From positions 1-56,084 of the forward strand of contig JAKPQD010000310.1 in NCBI GenBank assembly GCA_029572965.1: a stretch of DNA of 56,084 nt. Direction: 5' to 3'. The notes beneath the pieces are model-generated. The model searched no databases. It had not been told where the DNA came from and saw nothing but the letters and a program-made list of their open reading frames with translations. The position numbers and the translations under genes are program-made. Positions 1 through 7,488 of the stretch are shown one piece after another; position 1 is the first letter of the stretch; each line of letters begins with the position of its first letter. This stretch comes from Bacteroidota bacterium. GTDB lineage: Bacteria > Bacteroidota > Bacteroidia > Bacteroidales > DTGW01.

Positions 1-1704
1 ATTGATGAGGTTGTAAAAACCAGCCACGTCAAACGTGAAGTTTTCAATATGATAATGCAGGCTAAGATCCGTTTCATAAGATTTTTCTGGGACAAGTTGC
101 TGGTCGCCAACCTCATAGCGGGTTTCGTGTTGTCCGTTCGAGGTAAGCTCTGCCAGGTTGGGCGTGCGGTATGCCGAAGCTACATTGGCACGGAGCAATA
201 AGTCGTCGGTAAAATTATAAGTTGCTCCGAAAGACCCGCTGAAACTCCCATAATCTTTGTCTAATGCGGGACGGTATGTATCCATATCCTGCACAGTACC
301 AATGGTTTTTGTGTCAATGTTTTTGTAATCGTACCTCAAACCTGTCTGAAGCTTGAGTTTCTCGACAAAAGTATGTTGCAACAGCACAAATGCTGAATAG
401 TTGTTAGTTGTGGCATCAGGCAACAGCTTGGTTTCTCTGTCGTTCAGGTTGGTGTTTTGCTGATTTATCCCCTGAAAACCTACGATATATTCCGAATTTT
501 TATCAGAAGGCAGATGCAGTTTTGTTTCATAGGTCAAGGTACCCAGTTTCATCTGTATTTCATACATGTCAATCTCGCCAAAATGGATGAGCTCAGTGTT
601 TTGGTAAGATACATTTGCATCCAACTTCATGTTGCCCAAATACAGTTTGTTTTGAGAAGAAAGAAGATGTGTATTCAACTGCTGATAAAAGAGTTCGCAC
701 TGGCGGCCTCTTTTGGCGGTCAGTTCAATGGCCTCATCCTCGACTAAGCCAAGGTTTTGGCGGTTGAAATCGTAGTACAGTTTAAAAGTACCCGGTTTGC
801 CCGAATATCCTGCATTAGTTTTCAGCGAGTATTCGTTAAACCTTGAATTGGGCACATATTCGCCTCCGCCCTGAAGATAGTCGGCATGGCTTTTCTGCCC
901 AAGCCTGACCCCTCCAAAGAAATTATCTGAAGAGCCTTTTATGCCAAGGTTATTAGCTATTCCCTGAGAGTTTGAAAACAACTGCACGTTGTAATCCCCG
1001 GCAATGCTGTTTTGTGGAGCTGGTTTTTCTTTAATAAAATTGACAACGCCGCCAATAGCATCAGATCCATAAAGCAATGAAGCCGGTCCTTTGATGATTT
1101 CTACATCATCAATACCGAACTCGTCAATGCCAAGCGGATGGTGGCTCGAATATTGATAATTCTCGAAACGTACACCGTTATTCAGTACCAAGATGTCGTT
1201 CATCGAAAGACCACGTATAACTGGTTTTGACACTCCACTGCCTTTCGAAATCATATCAACACCGGGTACTTTGGTCAATACTTCGGAAAAGTTGGGTGTA
1301 AGTGTGTTGTTTAAAGGATTAAGTTTCAGAACGTCAATTTTAACAGCATTTTCATGCTGAGTTGAGTTGTAACCACCCGAAACCACTATCTCTTCGGCCT
1401 CAATAGTAGTTGTTTTCATGGTTTGGTTCAATTCCAAATCTGAACCGGATAAATCAACCGTTTCAATAACATTGTTGTACCCCACAAACGAGAATTGTAC
1501 TTTAAGTTTGCCGTTGGGCAGGTTGCTAAGTTCGTAATGTCCATTTTCATCGGTGATAGCGCCTTTGTTTAGTTCAGGAATAACCACAGATGCCCCCTGC
1601 AAAGGAAGGCTGTCCTGGTCAATGACCTTCCCTTTAATATTATTTAGGGCATTTATGTATGTACATGAATATATCATGCCCATTACAATGAATAAATACT
1701 TCAT
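1..1704 (-). CDS. TonB-dependent outer-membrane receptor (3' end outside window)
   Basis: The frame is open from an ATG at 1704 to the window edge (568 codons), so the C-terminal barrel is cut off. It starts with a signal peptide (MKYLFIVMGMIYSC) and is followed by a carboxypeptidase-like regulatory domain (about residues 22-105, with GKVIDQDSLPLQGASVVIP and ITDENGHYELSNLP). Next is a plug domain with VIRGLSMNDILVLNNGVR and IIKGPASLLYGSDAIGGVVNF, then the start of the barrel. This is the usual Bacteroidota TonB receptor architecture, importing a scarce ligand across the outer membrane. It lies 35 bases after a His-rich exported protein and in line with two NifX-family genes and a DUF134 regulator, which suggests a metal or metal-complex ligand. 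The substrate is inferred, not shown. Confidence 0.93.
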   Translation of the reverse strand, partial: MKYLFIVMGMIYSCTYINALNNIKGKVIDQDSLPLQGASVVIPELNKGAITDENGHYELSNLPNGKLKVQFSFVGYNNVIETVDLSGSDLELNQTMKTTTIEAEEIVVSGGYNSTQHENAVKIDVLKLNPLNNTLTPNFSEVLTKVPGVDMISKGSGVSKPVIRGLSMNDILVLNNGVRFENYQYSSHHPLGIDEFGIDDVEIIKGPASLLYGSDAIGGVVNFIKEKPAPQNSIAGDYNVQLFSNSQGIANNLGIKGSSDNFFGGVRLGQKSHADYLQGGGEYVPNSRFNEYSLKTNAGYSGKPGTFKLYYDFNRQNLGLVEDEAIELTAKRGRQCELFYQQLNTHLLSSQNKLYLGNMKLDANVSYQNTELIHFGEIDMYEIQMKLGTLTYETKLHLPSDKNSEYIVGFQGINQQNTNLNDRETKLLPDATTNNYSAFVLLQHTFVEKLKLQTGLRYDYKNIDTKTIGTVQDMDTYRPALDKDYGSFSGSFGATYNFTDDLLLRANVASAYRTPNLAELTSNGQHETRYEVGDQQLVPEKSYETDLSLHYHIENFTFDVAGFYNLIN

Positions 1705-1739
1705 TCTAATACGTTTAAATTGTTTTACAAATACTTTAA

Positions 1740-2063
1740 TTAAGAAACCTGTGTACCTGTAAACGCTGGCGGAGCACGTAATAAGAATGAATATTTGGAA
1801 TTGCTAAGAAAATAACCCTGCCTGTAATTATTGTTGTAGCCTGAGTTATGGCCAATTTTCGATGGTGCTGCAACATTGTTACCCATCGAATACAGCGAAA
1901 ACTCAAAACTACAAACCAAACATTTCTCATGATGAACATGAAAATGCTTTTCATTTTTGGCATGACAGACAAAATGGTCATGATGATGCTCAAGGATAAC
2001 AACATTTGGCGCCAACAAGGCAAAAGCCAGAAAAAGAGCTATGATATGTTTTAACCTGGACAT
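1740..2063 (-). CDS. His-rich small exported protein, putative metal-binding
   Basis: A 107-residue protein with an N-terminal hydrophobic segment (MSRLKHIIALFLAFALLAPNV) and then a histidine/cysteine stretch, EHHHDHFVC..KNEKHFHVHHEKCLVC, that looks built to bind metal in the periplasm or at the membrane. The rest has no recognisable domain. Small His-rich proteins like this occur just ahead of TonB receptors in Bacteroidota; their biochemical role is not known to me. It is 48 bases after the upstream NifX-like gene and 35 bases before the receptor, consistent with one transcript. The start at 2063 is chosen because the signal-like segment begins there. Confidence 0.8.
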   Translation of the reverse strand: MSRLKHIIALFLAFALLAPNVVILEHHHDHFVCHAKNEKHFHVHHEKCLVCSFEFSLYSMGNNVAAPSKIGHNSGYNNNYRQGYFLSNSKYSFLLRAPPAFTGTQVS

Positions 2064-2111
2064 CTTTGATTCATGGACTTTGCAAAGCTAACACTTTATT
2101 TGCAACATTCT

Positions 2112-2486
2112 TTAATGGTTACAAACATGCCCGTCATCATGATGTTCGTGATGCTGGCAACCCATGCCCGAATCAGCAATTTTGCCTTGCAAAAACAATT
2201 CTACCAATTGGCGGACATCTCCGGCGCAGCCACGATAGACCTGTATGCCATGATTGCTCAACACATTCAAAGCGCCTCCGCCCATGTTGCCGGCCAGCAT
2301 GACGCTAACGCCTTTTTCGCGAAGCACTCCGGCAATGTTGCTCTTGCAACCACATCCCTGTGGCGATGGCAACATCTCCGTTTTCTCAATTTGCTTATTT
2401 TCATTAATGGTAAAAACAGTATAAGCTTCGCAATGGCCAAAATGGCTGTCAACAAAGTTGTCTCTTGTAGGTACTGCTATTTTCAT
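2112..2486 (-). CDS. NifX/NifB-family (dinitrogenase iron-molybdenum cofactor biosynthesis) protein with His-rich tail
   Basis: 124 residues. MKIAVPTRDNFVDSHFGHCEAYTVF at the start and the GVSVMLAGNMGGGALNVL stretch are typical of the NifX/NifB C-terminal family (PF02579), whose members bind Fe-S/Mo clusters or metal complexes; many have no link to nitrogenase. Extra features are CGCKSN in the middle and a C-terminal tail, GMGCQHHEHHDDGHVCNH, rich in His, Asp and Cys, probably an added metal site. It starts three bases after the stop of the paralogous gene upstream. No nitrogenase gene is visible in the window, so a role in another metal's handling is more likely. Confidence 0.85.
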   Translation of the reverse strand: MKIAVPTRDNFVDSHFGHCEAYTVFTINENKQIEKTEMLPSPQGCGCKSNIAGVLREKGVSVMLAGNMGGGALNVLSNHGIQVYRGCAGDVRQLVELFLQGKIADSGMGCQHHEHHDDGHVCNH

Positions 2487-2489
2487 ATT

Positions 2490-2813
2490 TTACTTGAATT
2501 GATTAATAATTTCTTTTATAATCCGGCTGTTTTCAGGGACAATCATCTGGATATCCTTGGCCCTGAAGGCTTCTACTACCTTCGATCCAAAACGCCCGGC
2601 AATTGCCAAACTGATACCTTTATCTGCTAAAAACCCAACAGCATCACAACCAGCTTTTTCATGTTGGTTTCGCCCAATATTTTCAATAAATTCAGCTTTC
2701 TTTGTTTCTGTATCGTAAATACAATACCAATCGCAACGGCCAAAATGAGGATCGACATACGATTTAACGTGGTTTTCGGTGGCAGCTATAGCTATTTTCA
2801 TGGCTTCAGACAT
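2490..2813 (-). CDS. NifX/NifB-family protein (second copy)
   Basis: 107 residues, same family as its neighbour: MKIAIAATENHVKSYVDPHFGRCDWYCIYD at the start and GISLAIAGRFGSKVVEAF later. It lacks the His-rich tail of the other copy. The ATG at 2813 overlaps the stop of the DUF134 gene (ATGTCTGA), which indicates translational coupling; an internal ATG at 2801 (MKIAIAAT) is an equally good start. Two different NifX-like proteins in tandem suggest a heterodimer or two steps of cluster/metal handling. This is inference. Confidence 0.85.
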   Translation of the reverse strand: MSEAMKIAIAATENHVKSYVDPHFGRCDWYCIYDTETKKAEFIENIGRNQHEKAGCDAVGFLADKGISLAIAGRFGSKVVEAFRAKDIQMIVPENSRIIKEIINQFK

Positions 2814-3201
2814 TTTGGGTTATTACTTCCTTTTTACAAAGCGGACAAGCCTTTGTGGCTTCATCGCCCAGCGTAAAGGTTATTTTACAATGTTCGCATT
2901 TGTACCAACTGGAAATATCTACATTTCCACCTTCGAAATGAATACATGACCCTTCAATAAAGGCTTTTGCAATTTTCCGACGTACACTTTCATATATACG
3001 GGTAAATGTAGGCCGCGATATTTTCATCATCTTAGCAGCTTCGGCCTGTGTAAGCAACTCGTAGTCGCAAAGGTTAAGCGCTTCGTATTCTTCAAAGTTG
3101 ATAAATACCTCTGACCCTTTTTTACATTGGACTCCCTGAGGCTTAAAACCACAAAAATGCGGAGCCATCTGTATCAGCCTGTTTTTTTTGGTACGAGCCA
3201 T
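2806..3201 (-). CDS. DUF134 family predicted DNA-binding regulator
   Basis: 131 residues from the ATG at 3201 (MARTKKNRL). The frame stays open a further ten codons upstream, but family members start at this point. The protein matches the DUF134 family: an N-terminal PHFCGFKPQGV segment, a sigma-like helix-turn-helix (LLTQAEAAKMMKISRPTFTRIYESVRRKIAKA) and a C-terminal zinc-ribbon-like end with CEHC and CPLC. It is therefore probably a metal-containing transcription regulator. It is first in the minus-strand gene set and lies just downstream of two dyad elements at 3220-3270, the obvious candidate operators for autoregulation. Confidence 0.88.
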   Translation of the reverse strand: MARTKKNRLIQMAPHFCGFKPQGVQCKKGSEVFINFEEYEALNLCDYELLTQAEAAKMMKISRPTFTRIYESVRRKIAKAFIEGSCIHFEGGNVDISSWYKCEHCKITFTLGDEATKACPLCKKEVITQNV

Positions 3202-3219
3202 AACATTCTTTTTTGCAAA

Positions 3220-3243
3220 TATAATGAACATAAGTTCATTATA
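3220..3243. promoter_or_regulatory. Operator-like dyad 1 ahead of the DUF134 operon
   Basis: A palindrome with ten-base arms and a four-base centre: TATAATGAAC-ATAA-GTTCATTATA. The core ATGAAC-N4-GTTCAT begins 23 bases upstream of the DUF134 start at 3201. A second copy of the core lies 31 bases away, centre to centre (three helical turns), as expected for paired binding of a dimeric regulator. The regulator is unproven; DUF134 is the nearest candidate. Confidence 0.6.
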
Positions 3244-3254
3244 AAAATATAATT

Positions 3255-3270
3255 ATGAACTTATGTTCAT
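3255..3270. promoter_or_regulatory. Operator-like dyad 2 ahead of the DUF134 operon
   Basis: ATGAAC-TTAT-GTTCAT, a second copy of the ATGAAC-N4-GTTCAT core with a different centre. Its arms do not extend beyond six bases. It faces the same promoter region as dyad 1. Confidence 0.55.
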
Positions 3271-3634
3271 TAAAAATAATATTTTGCTTCAAAAAAAGCA
3301 ATGGAAGCAATTGAAGCAACCATTAATGCTAATGAAACTCTTTTTGGAGGCCAGGCCATGCAAAAGAAGACATTTTTGTGTTTGCCACACTGCATGAAAC
3401 GAGCATGATTCGTTAAACACAAGCAAGGATGAAAATAAACAACTGCTACAGATAAATTATTATCTTCAAAAAATTTAACTTTCTCCAATTGACAAGGTAA
3501 TTATTTCCTAACAATCAGGCTATTAAGCCAATAAAATGCATTATATTTGGGTATAGAAAAACTGTTCTTGGTAAGTTTATAATTTTATAATTTATACCTT
3601 CAGATATTATAAATGATTACTTAAACCCTCTGCT
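3271..3634. other. Intergenic region between the DUF134 operon and the propeller-SpoIIE pair
   Basis: No convincing gene. Short frames on both strands (for example a 35-codon plus frame at 3301-3405) have no family signature. The only signal I can support is the -7-like element at 3542-3549. Confidence 0.5.
3542..3549 (+). promoter_or_regulatory. Candidate Bacteroidota -7 element (TATATTTG)
   Basis: Matches the Bacteroidota consensus TAnnTTTG, 86 bases upstream of the gene at 3635. No clear -33 TTTG lies at the expected spacing, so this is tentative. Confidence 0.35.
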
Positions 3635-4363
3635 ATGAAAACTTTATATACCTTAATATTTCTGGCCATTACTTATACCAGCCTCTTTCCTCAAGACCGC
3701 CTGTTGGTGGTAAAAGTAAACGGAATAATAATTGCCAAAAACCTGAACAAAGAACTTCAAACAGGGCTTGAGATTGCATCAAATGAGAAGTTCGATTTCA
3801 AAGCCCCTACTGCAACGGCCTCGTTGATAAACCCCAAAAGCGGCAAAATATTTCAGCTCAACGTAAAGAAAAACATTTATATGCCCGATATTGAAGTATT
3901 TGAAGACAGGGGCGAAGGCGATGAGCTTTTGTTTGAATTTTTTACGGACACCGTAGTGTTTTATAAGCGCATTTCGGTAACACTGCCACAAAACCTTTAT
4001 GAAAAGTTTAAAAACCAGGAATATATACTTACTCTTTTTATAAACGCCAAAAAAGTATCCTTACCTTTCAAACAAACCGAAAACAGCTTTGTATTGCAGA
4101 ATGGAGACATCGTAAACATACAGCCGGGTCAGTATGAAGCTCAATTATGCTCAGTAAAAAAGAATGACAAAAGCTCCTCTGTTCTAAGTAAGTTTTTGCT
4201 TATAATCCCTGATAACAAAAGCTTTAATAATGAATGCACTGTTATTAAGAAGGTTACAACAGACAAGGCTAATTTAAAGCGTATGCTCTTTGAATTTATT
4301 AAAATTAATTATGGGAAAATTGCCAACAGCGATATTGAAGAGATAATGAACAATGAACAATGA
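3635..4363 (+). CDS. Hypothetical exported protein paired with the propeller-SpoIIE phosphatase
   Basis: 242 residues with a signal peptide (MKTLYTLIFLAITYTSLFPQD). The mature part is beta-rich, with paired hydrophobic strands such as DRLLVVKVNGIIIAKN and YILTLFINAKKVSLPF. I do not recognise a family. Its stop is three bases from the next start, so it is almost certainly co-transcribed with the sensor-phosphatase and could be a periplasmic partner or ligand-binding protein for it. The C-terminal region (KRMLFEFIKINYGKIANSD) looks helical. Confidence 0.8.
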   Translation: MKTLYTLIFLAITYTSLFPQDRLLVVKVNGIIIAKNLNKELQTGLEIASNEKFDFKAPTATASLINPKSGKIFQLNVKKNIYMPDIEVFEDRGEGDELLFEFFTDTVVFYKRISVTLPQNLYEKFKNQEYILTLFINAKKVSLPFKQTENSFVLQNGDIVNIQPGQYEAQLCSVKKNDKSSSVLSKFLLIIPDNKSFNNECTVIKKVTTDKANLKRMLFEFIKINYGKIANSDIEEIMNNEQ

Positions 4364-4366
4364 ATA

Positions 4367-7300
4367 ATGTTATGCACCATGAGGTATCTCCTCTGTTTCA
4401 TATTATTCTTTGCATACACATACTTACTGGCCATCAACAACCAGTATTTTATAAAAAATTATGACCCCGCCGAAAACAACGACAGTCTTTCGTCTGATTT
4501 GTATTGCATAGGCCAATGCCAAGGTGGCACTCTTATTTTCGGCTCTAAAAGTGGCATATACCTTTTTGATGGCATAAACACGTTGTATTATCAGGTTTCT
4601 GAAAACGATTACATTATCTCATGCCTTCCTATTGATGAAAACAAAATATTCGTCGGACTTTCCAATGGTTTTGGCTATTTAGCTAAATCAAAATCCGGTA
4701 AGTACATATATCACCAGCTTTCATCACCTGAGGACCATGAAAAAACCTATAAGATTCTGAAATACCTCAACATCATTGTTTTCTGTACCAAACAAGGACT
4801 TTACTTTTTTGACGAAAAGAACAAATTTATCAGGGAAATAAAGCCTGTTGGAGGTTTTTCCAACGAAAGCTATTTTCATAACGTTTTTATTGTGGACAAT
4901 GTCCTTTATGTCCGACAGGCCGGCAAAGGCCTGCTAAAACTGGACAAGGACTTAGTAGAAGTTAAAAATGGCTACTTTTTCAGCGATATGGGCATATTTA
5001 ATATCCGAAATTATAAAGGAAAAGTCGAAATTTTATCAGTGGACAATGGTATTTACCTTTACAATAAAGGAGAAATACAACATATACCAATCCCTTGCCT
5101 TAGCACAGCTAAAGTCCGCGGGGCATTATCACTGAATGATGGCAATTTGTGCATCTTTACCAACAACAACGGAGTGTTTGTAATAGATTCACTTTACCAT
5201 GAATATGCACACTTTTCATCCCAAAACGGCTTAATATCCGATAAAATAAGCAGTGCCATAAATGACATCTATGGAAATATATGGACAGCAGGCGAAAACG
5301 GCATTCATTATATTGCCTACAACTCTTCCATCATGCTTTTTAACCGCAGCTTCAACCTTCCCGGAAAGATCCATTGCGTTGCTAACAAAGACAACATCCT
5401 GTTTGTAGCTTCATCATCAGGGCTGTACTCCTGTCCGGCCAATAACTTATCAGCCTTTGTCCAAAATACCAAGGTTAAATCTAATGTTTGGGACATAAAG
5501 GTCTTTGGCTATCAGATGATTATTGCTTCTGACAACGGGGTATATGCCAGCAAAAATGGCACTATTAAAAAGATATCTCAGAGTCCGTGCCGGTTTATTC
5601 AAACCATGAAAAATGAAAAATTTTGTTGCATTGGCAAAAAAAGCCTGTTGCTTTATAACAGCTCATTCCGATTAGTGGATTCGCTTAACCTGGAAGATTT
5701 GCAAATAGAAACTATTACTGGCAGTGCAATGACTGTTGACCATGATGTTACAACCTTATATATTTCGCAATACAGCACAGCTTCAAACAACGAAAATATA
5801 TTAAAATATAAGGTTACTGAAAACAAACTTGAGTTTATTTCTACTATTTCCGCACCTTCCAGAATTGGAGAAGTGCATTTAATCAATGGAAGCGTTTATT
5901 TCTCTACACCAGAAGTCAATTACATGTTAAACCATGACAAATTTGAGAGATGTTCGGGAATTTTTGGGAAATATGCACCAATACAGGCATATTACAAAGA
6001 TTCGGAGATGGAACTGGCTGTATTAGGTGATAAAATTGGCTATATTAAACCCGAAAACACTTTTGATTACAGCAGTTTTAAATACATTCAATTTCAAAAG
6101 CTTTTTAATATTGAAAGATTTAATGGCAACATTTACTTTTCAACTGATAAAGGACTTTATACGCTGTTCTCAAACCGAAAAATAAACCAGAAGCAGACTC
6201 CACGTTTCACTATTTCGCTAATTGCCGGAAAGAGCTTTTTCGACTTCAATGATTCTGCTGCAAGCATTGATTTGCTTTACAACCAAAATTCCTTTAACAT
6301 CATTTTCAACTCCACGTACTTTTACAACAACATCCCTGCCCGATTTAAGTGGCGCATAAAAGAAAACAGCGAACCTTGGAATGACAATAACAACCAAAAC
6401 TCTTGTTCTTTCTTCAATGTAACTCCCGGCCATTACACTTTTGAGATTAAGGCTGTGGCTGTTAATGGCATAGAGAGTCCGGTAAAGTCCATATACATAA
6501 CCATTGAAGCTCCGTGGTACCGGAAGCCGCTAGCTTACGTTGTTTACTTCATCCTGATTGTAGCAATTGTAATAGCCATCGTAAGGCTTTATTCATGGCG
6601 TTTGCGCAGGCTAAATGCCATTTTGGAAAACAAAGTACACGAAAGGACTATTGCTTTAATTGAAAAAAACAAAGAAATAGAAAACCAGAAAACACAAATA
6701 GAAAAAGCTCACCATGAAATAACCGACAGCATCCATTACGCCCGACGCATCCAATCTGCTGTACTACCTTCAAATGAATATATTAAAAAAATTATCGACA
6801 ACTTCTTCATATTTTACAGGCCACGCGATGTGGTAAGCGGTGATTTTTACTGGGTTAACAAGGTGGACAACACTTATATATTTATTGCTGCGGACTGTAC
6901 AGGACATGGCGTACCAGGTGCTTTTATGAGCCTTTTGGGTATAAGCCTTTTGAATGAAATAATCCTCGAAAACAAGATTCTATCGCCTGACATAATTATA
7001 AACAACCTGCGGGAAAGATTAATAAAGCTCCTTAACCCGACCAACGAAAACGCTGAATTGGTGCGTGATGGAATGGATATATCTGTTTGCACCCTCAATA
7101 AAGAAACTAAAGAAATCCATTTTGCCGGGGCCAACAACAAAATGCTCATCGTCCGCACTTCTACAAACGAAATAGTTGAACTTGACGCAGACCCAATGCC
7201 AGCAGGGTATTACGAAGTAATGAAACCTTTTAACCTTCAGAGTATAAACTATACAGAAGGAGACATTGCTGTACTCTTCTCTGATGGATACAAAGACCAG

Positions 7301-7486
7301 TTTGGAGGCCCCAATGGCAAAAAATTCCTGATAAAGCGTTTGAAAGAGCTTTTGATTAACGTATGTAAAGAGTATTCCAGTCCTGAGAAATTGCTTGAAG
7401 ACTCTTTCCTTGACTGGAAAGGCAATTTCGAACAAGTGGATGATGTTATGGTGCTGGGATTTTACGTGAATGGGTTGAAAGAATAG
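4367..7486 (+). CDS. Transmembrane propeller sensor with cytoplasmic SpoIIE/PP2C phosphatase
   Basis: 1039 residues. After a signal segment comes a long periplasmic part made of two-component-regulator propeller repeats (for example GNIWTAGENGIHYI and DNGVYASKNG). A Y_Y_Y-like domain follows (FKWRIKENSEPWNDNNNQNSC...HYTFEIKAVAVNG). A single membrane helix is at about residue 725 (YVVYFILIVAIVIAIVRLY), then a coiled coil (VHERTIALIEKNKEIENQ). The C-terminus is a SpoIIE-type PP2C phosphatase with RPRDVVSGDFYWVN, AADCTGHGVPGAFMS and AVLFSDGYKDQFGG, which keep the metal-binding aspartates. It should dephosphorylate a phosphoserine target (typically an anti-sigma-antagonist-like protein) in response to a periplasmic or surface signal. 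ATG at 4379 is an alternative start. Confidence 0.92.
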   Translation: MLCTMRYLLCFILFFAYTYLLAINNQYFIKNYDPAENNDSLSSDLYCIGQCQGGTLIFGSKSGIYLFDGINTLYYQVSENDYIISCLPIDENKIFVGLSNGFGYLAKSKSGKYIYHQLSSPEDHEKTYKILKYLNIIVFCTKQGLYFFDEKNKFIREIKPVGGFSNESYFHNVFIVDNVLYVRQAGKGLLKLDKDLVEVKNGYFFSDMGIFNIRNYKGKVEILSVDNGIYLYNKGEIQHIPIPCLSTAKVRGALSLNDGNLCIFTNNNGVFVIDSLYHEYAHFSSQNGLISDKISSAINDIYGNIWTAGENGIHYIAYNSSIMLFNRSFNLPGKIHCVANKDNILFVASSSGLYSCPANNLSAFVQNTKVKSNVWDIKVFGYQMIIASDNGVYASKNGTIKKISQSPCRFIQTMKNEKFCCIGKKSLLLYNSSFRLVDSLNLEDLQIETITGSAMTVDHDVTTLYISQYSTASNNENILKYKVTENKLEFISTISAPSRIGEVHLINGSVYFSTPEVNYMLNHDKFERCSGIFGKYAPIQAYYKDSEMELAVLGDKIGYIKPENTFDYSSFKYIQFQKLFNIERFNGNIYFSTDKGLYTLFSNRKINQKQTPRFTISLIAGKSFFDFNDSAASIDLLYNQNSFNIIFNSTYFYNNIPARFKWRIKENSEPWNDNNNQNSCSFFNVTPGHYTFEIKAVAVNGIESPVKSIYITIEAPWYRKPLAYVVYFILIVAIVIAIVRLYSWRLRRLNAILENKVHERTIALIEKNKEIENQKTQIEKAHHEITDSIHYARRIQSAVLPSNEYIKKIIDNFFIFYRPRDVVSGDFYWVNKVDNTYIFIAADCTGHGVPGAFMSLLGISLLNEIILENKILSPDIIINNLRERLIKLLNPTNENAELVRDGMDISVCTLNKETKEIHFAGANNKMLIVRTSTNEIVELDADPMPAGYYEVMKPFNLQSINYTEGDIAVLFSDGYKDQFGGPNGKKFLIKRLKELLINVCKEYSSPEKLLEDSFLDWKGNFEQVDDVMVLGFYVNGLKE

Positions 7487-7488
7487 TG

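Noticed and set aside
2112-2813. Nitrogenase-linked genes
   Set aside because: NifX-family domains alone do not indicate nitrogen fixation; no nifHDK or nifB is visible.
3301-3405. Plus-strand 35-codon frame (MEAIEATINANETLFGG...)
   Set aside because: Protein-like at first glance, but it has no promoter, no recognisable family and no neighbour logic.
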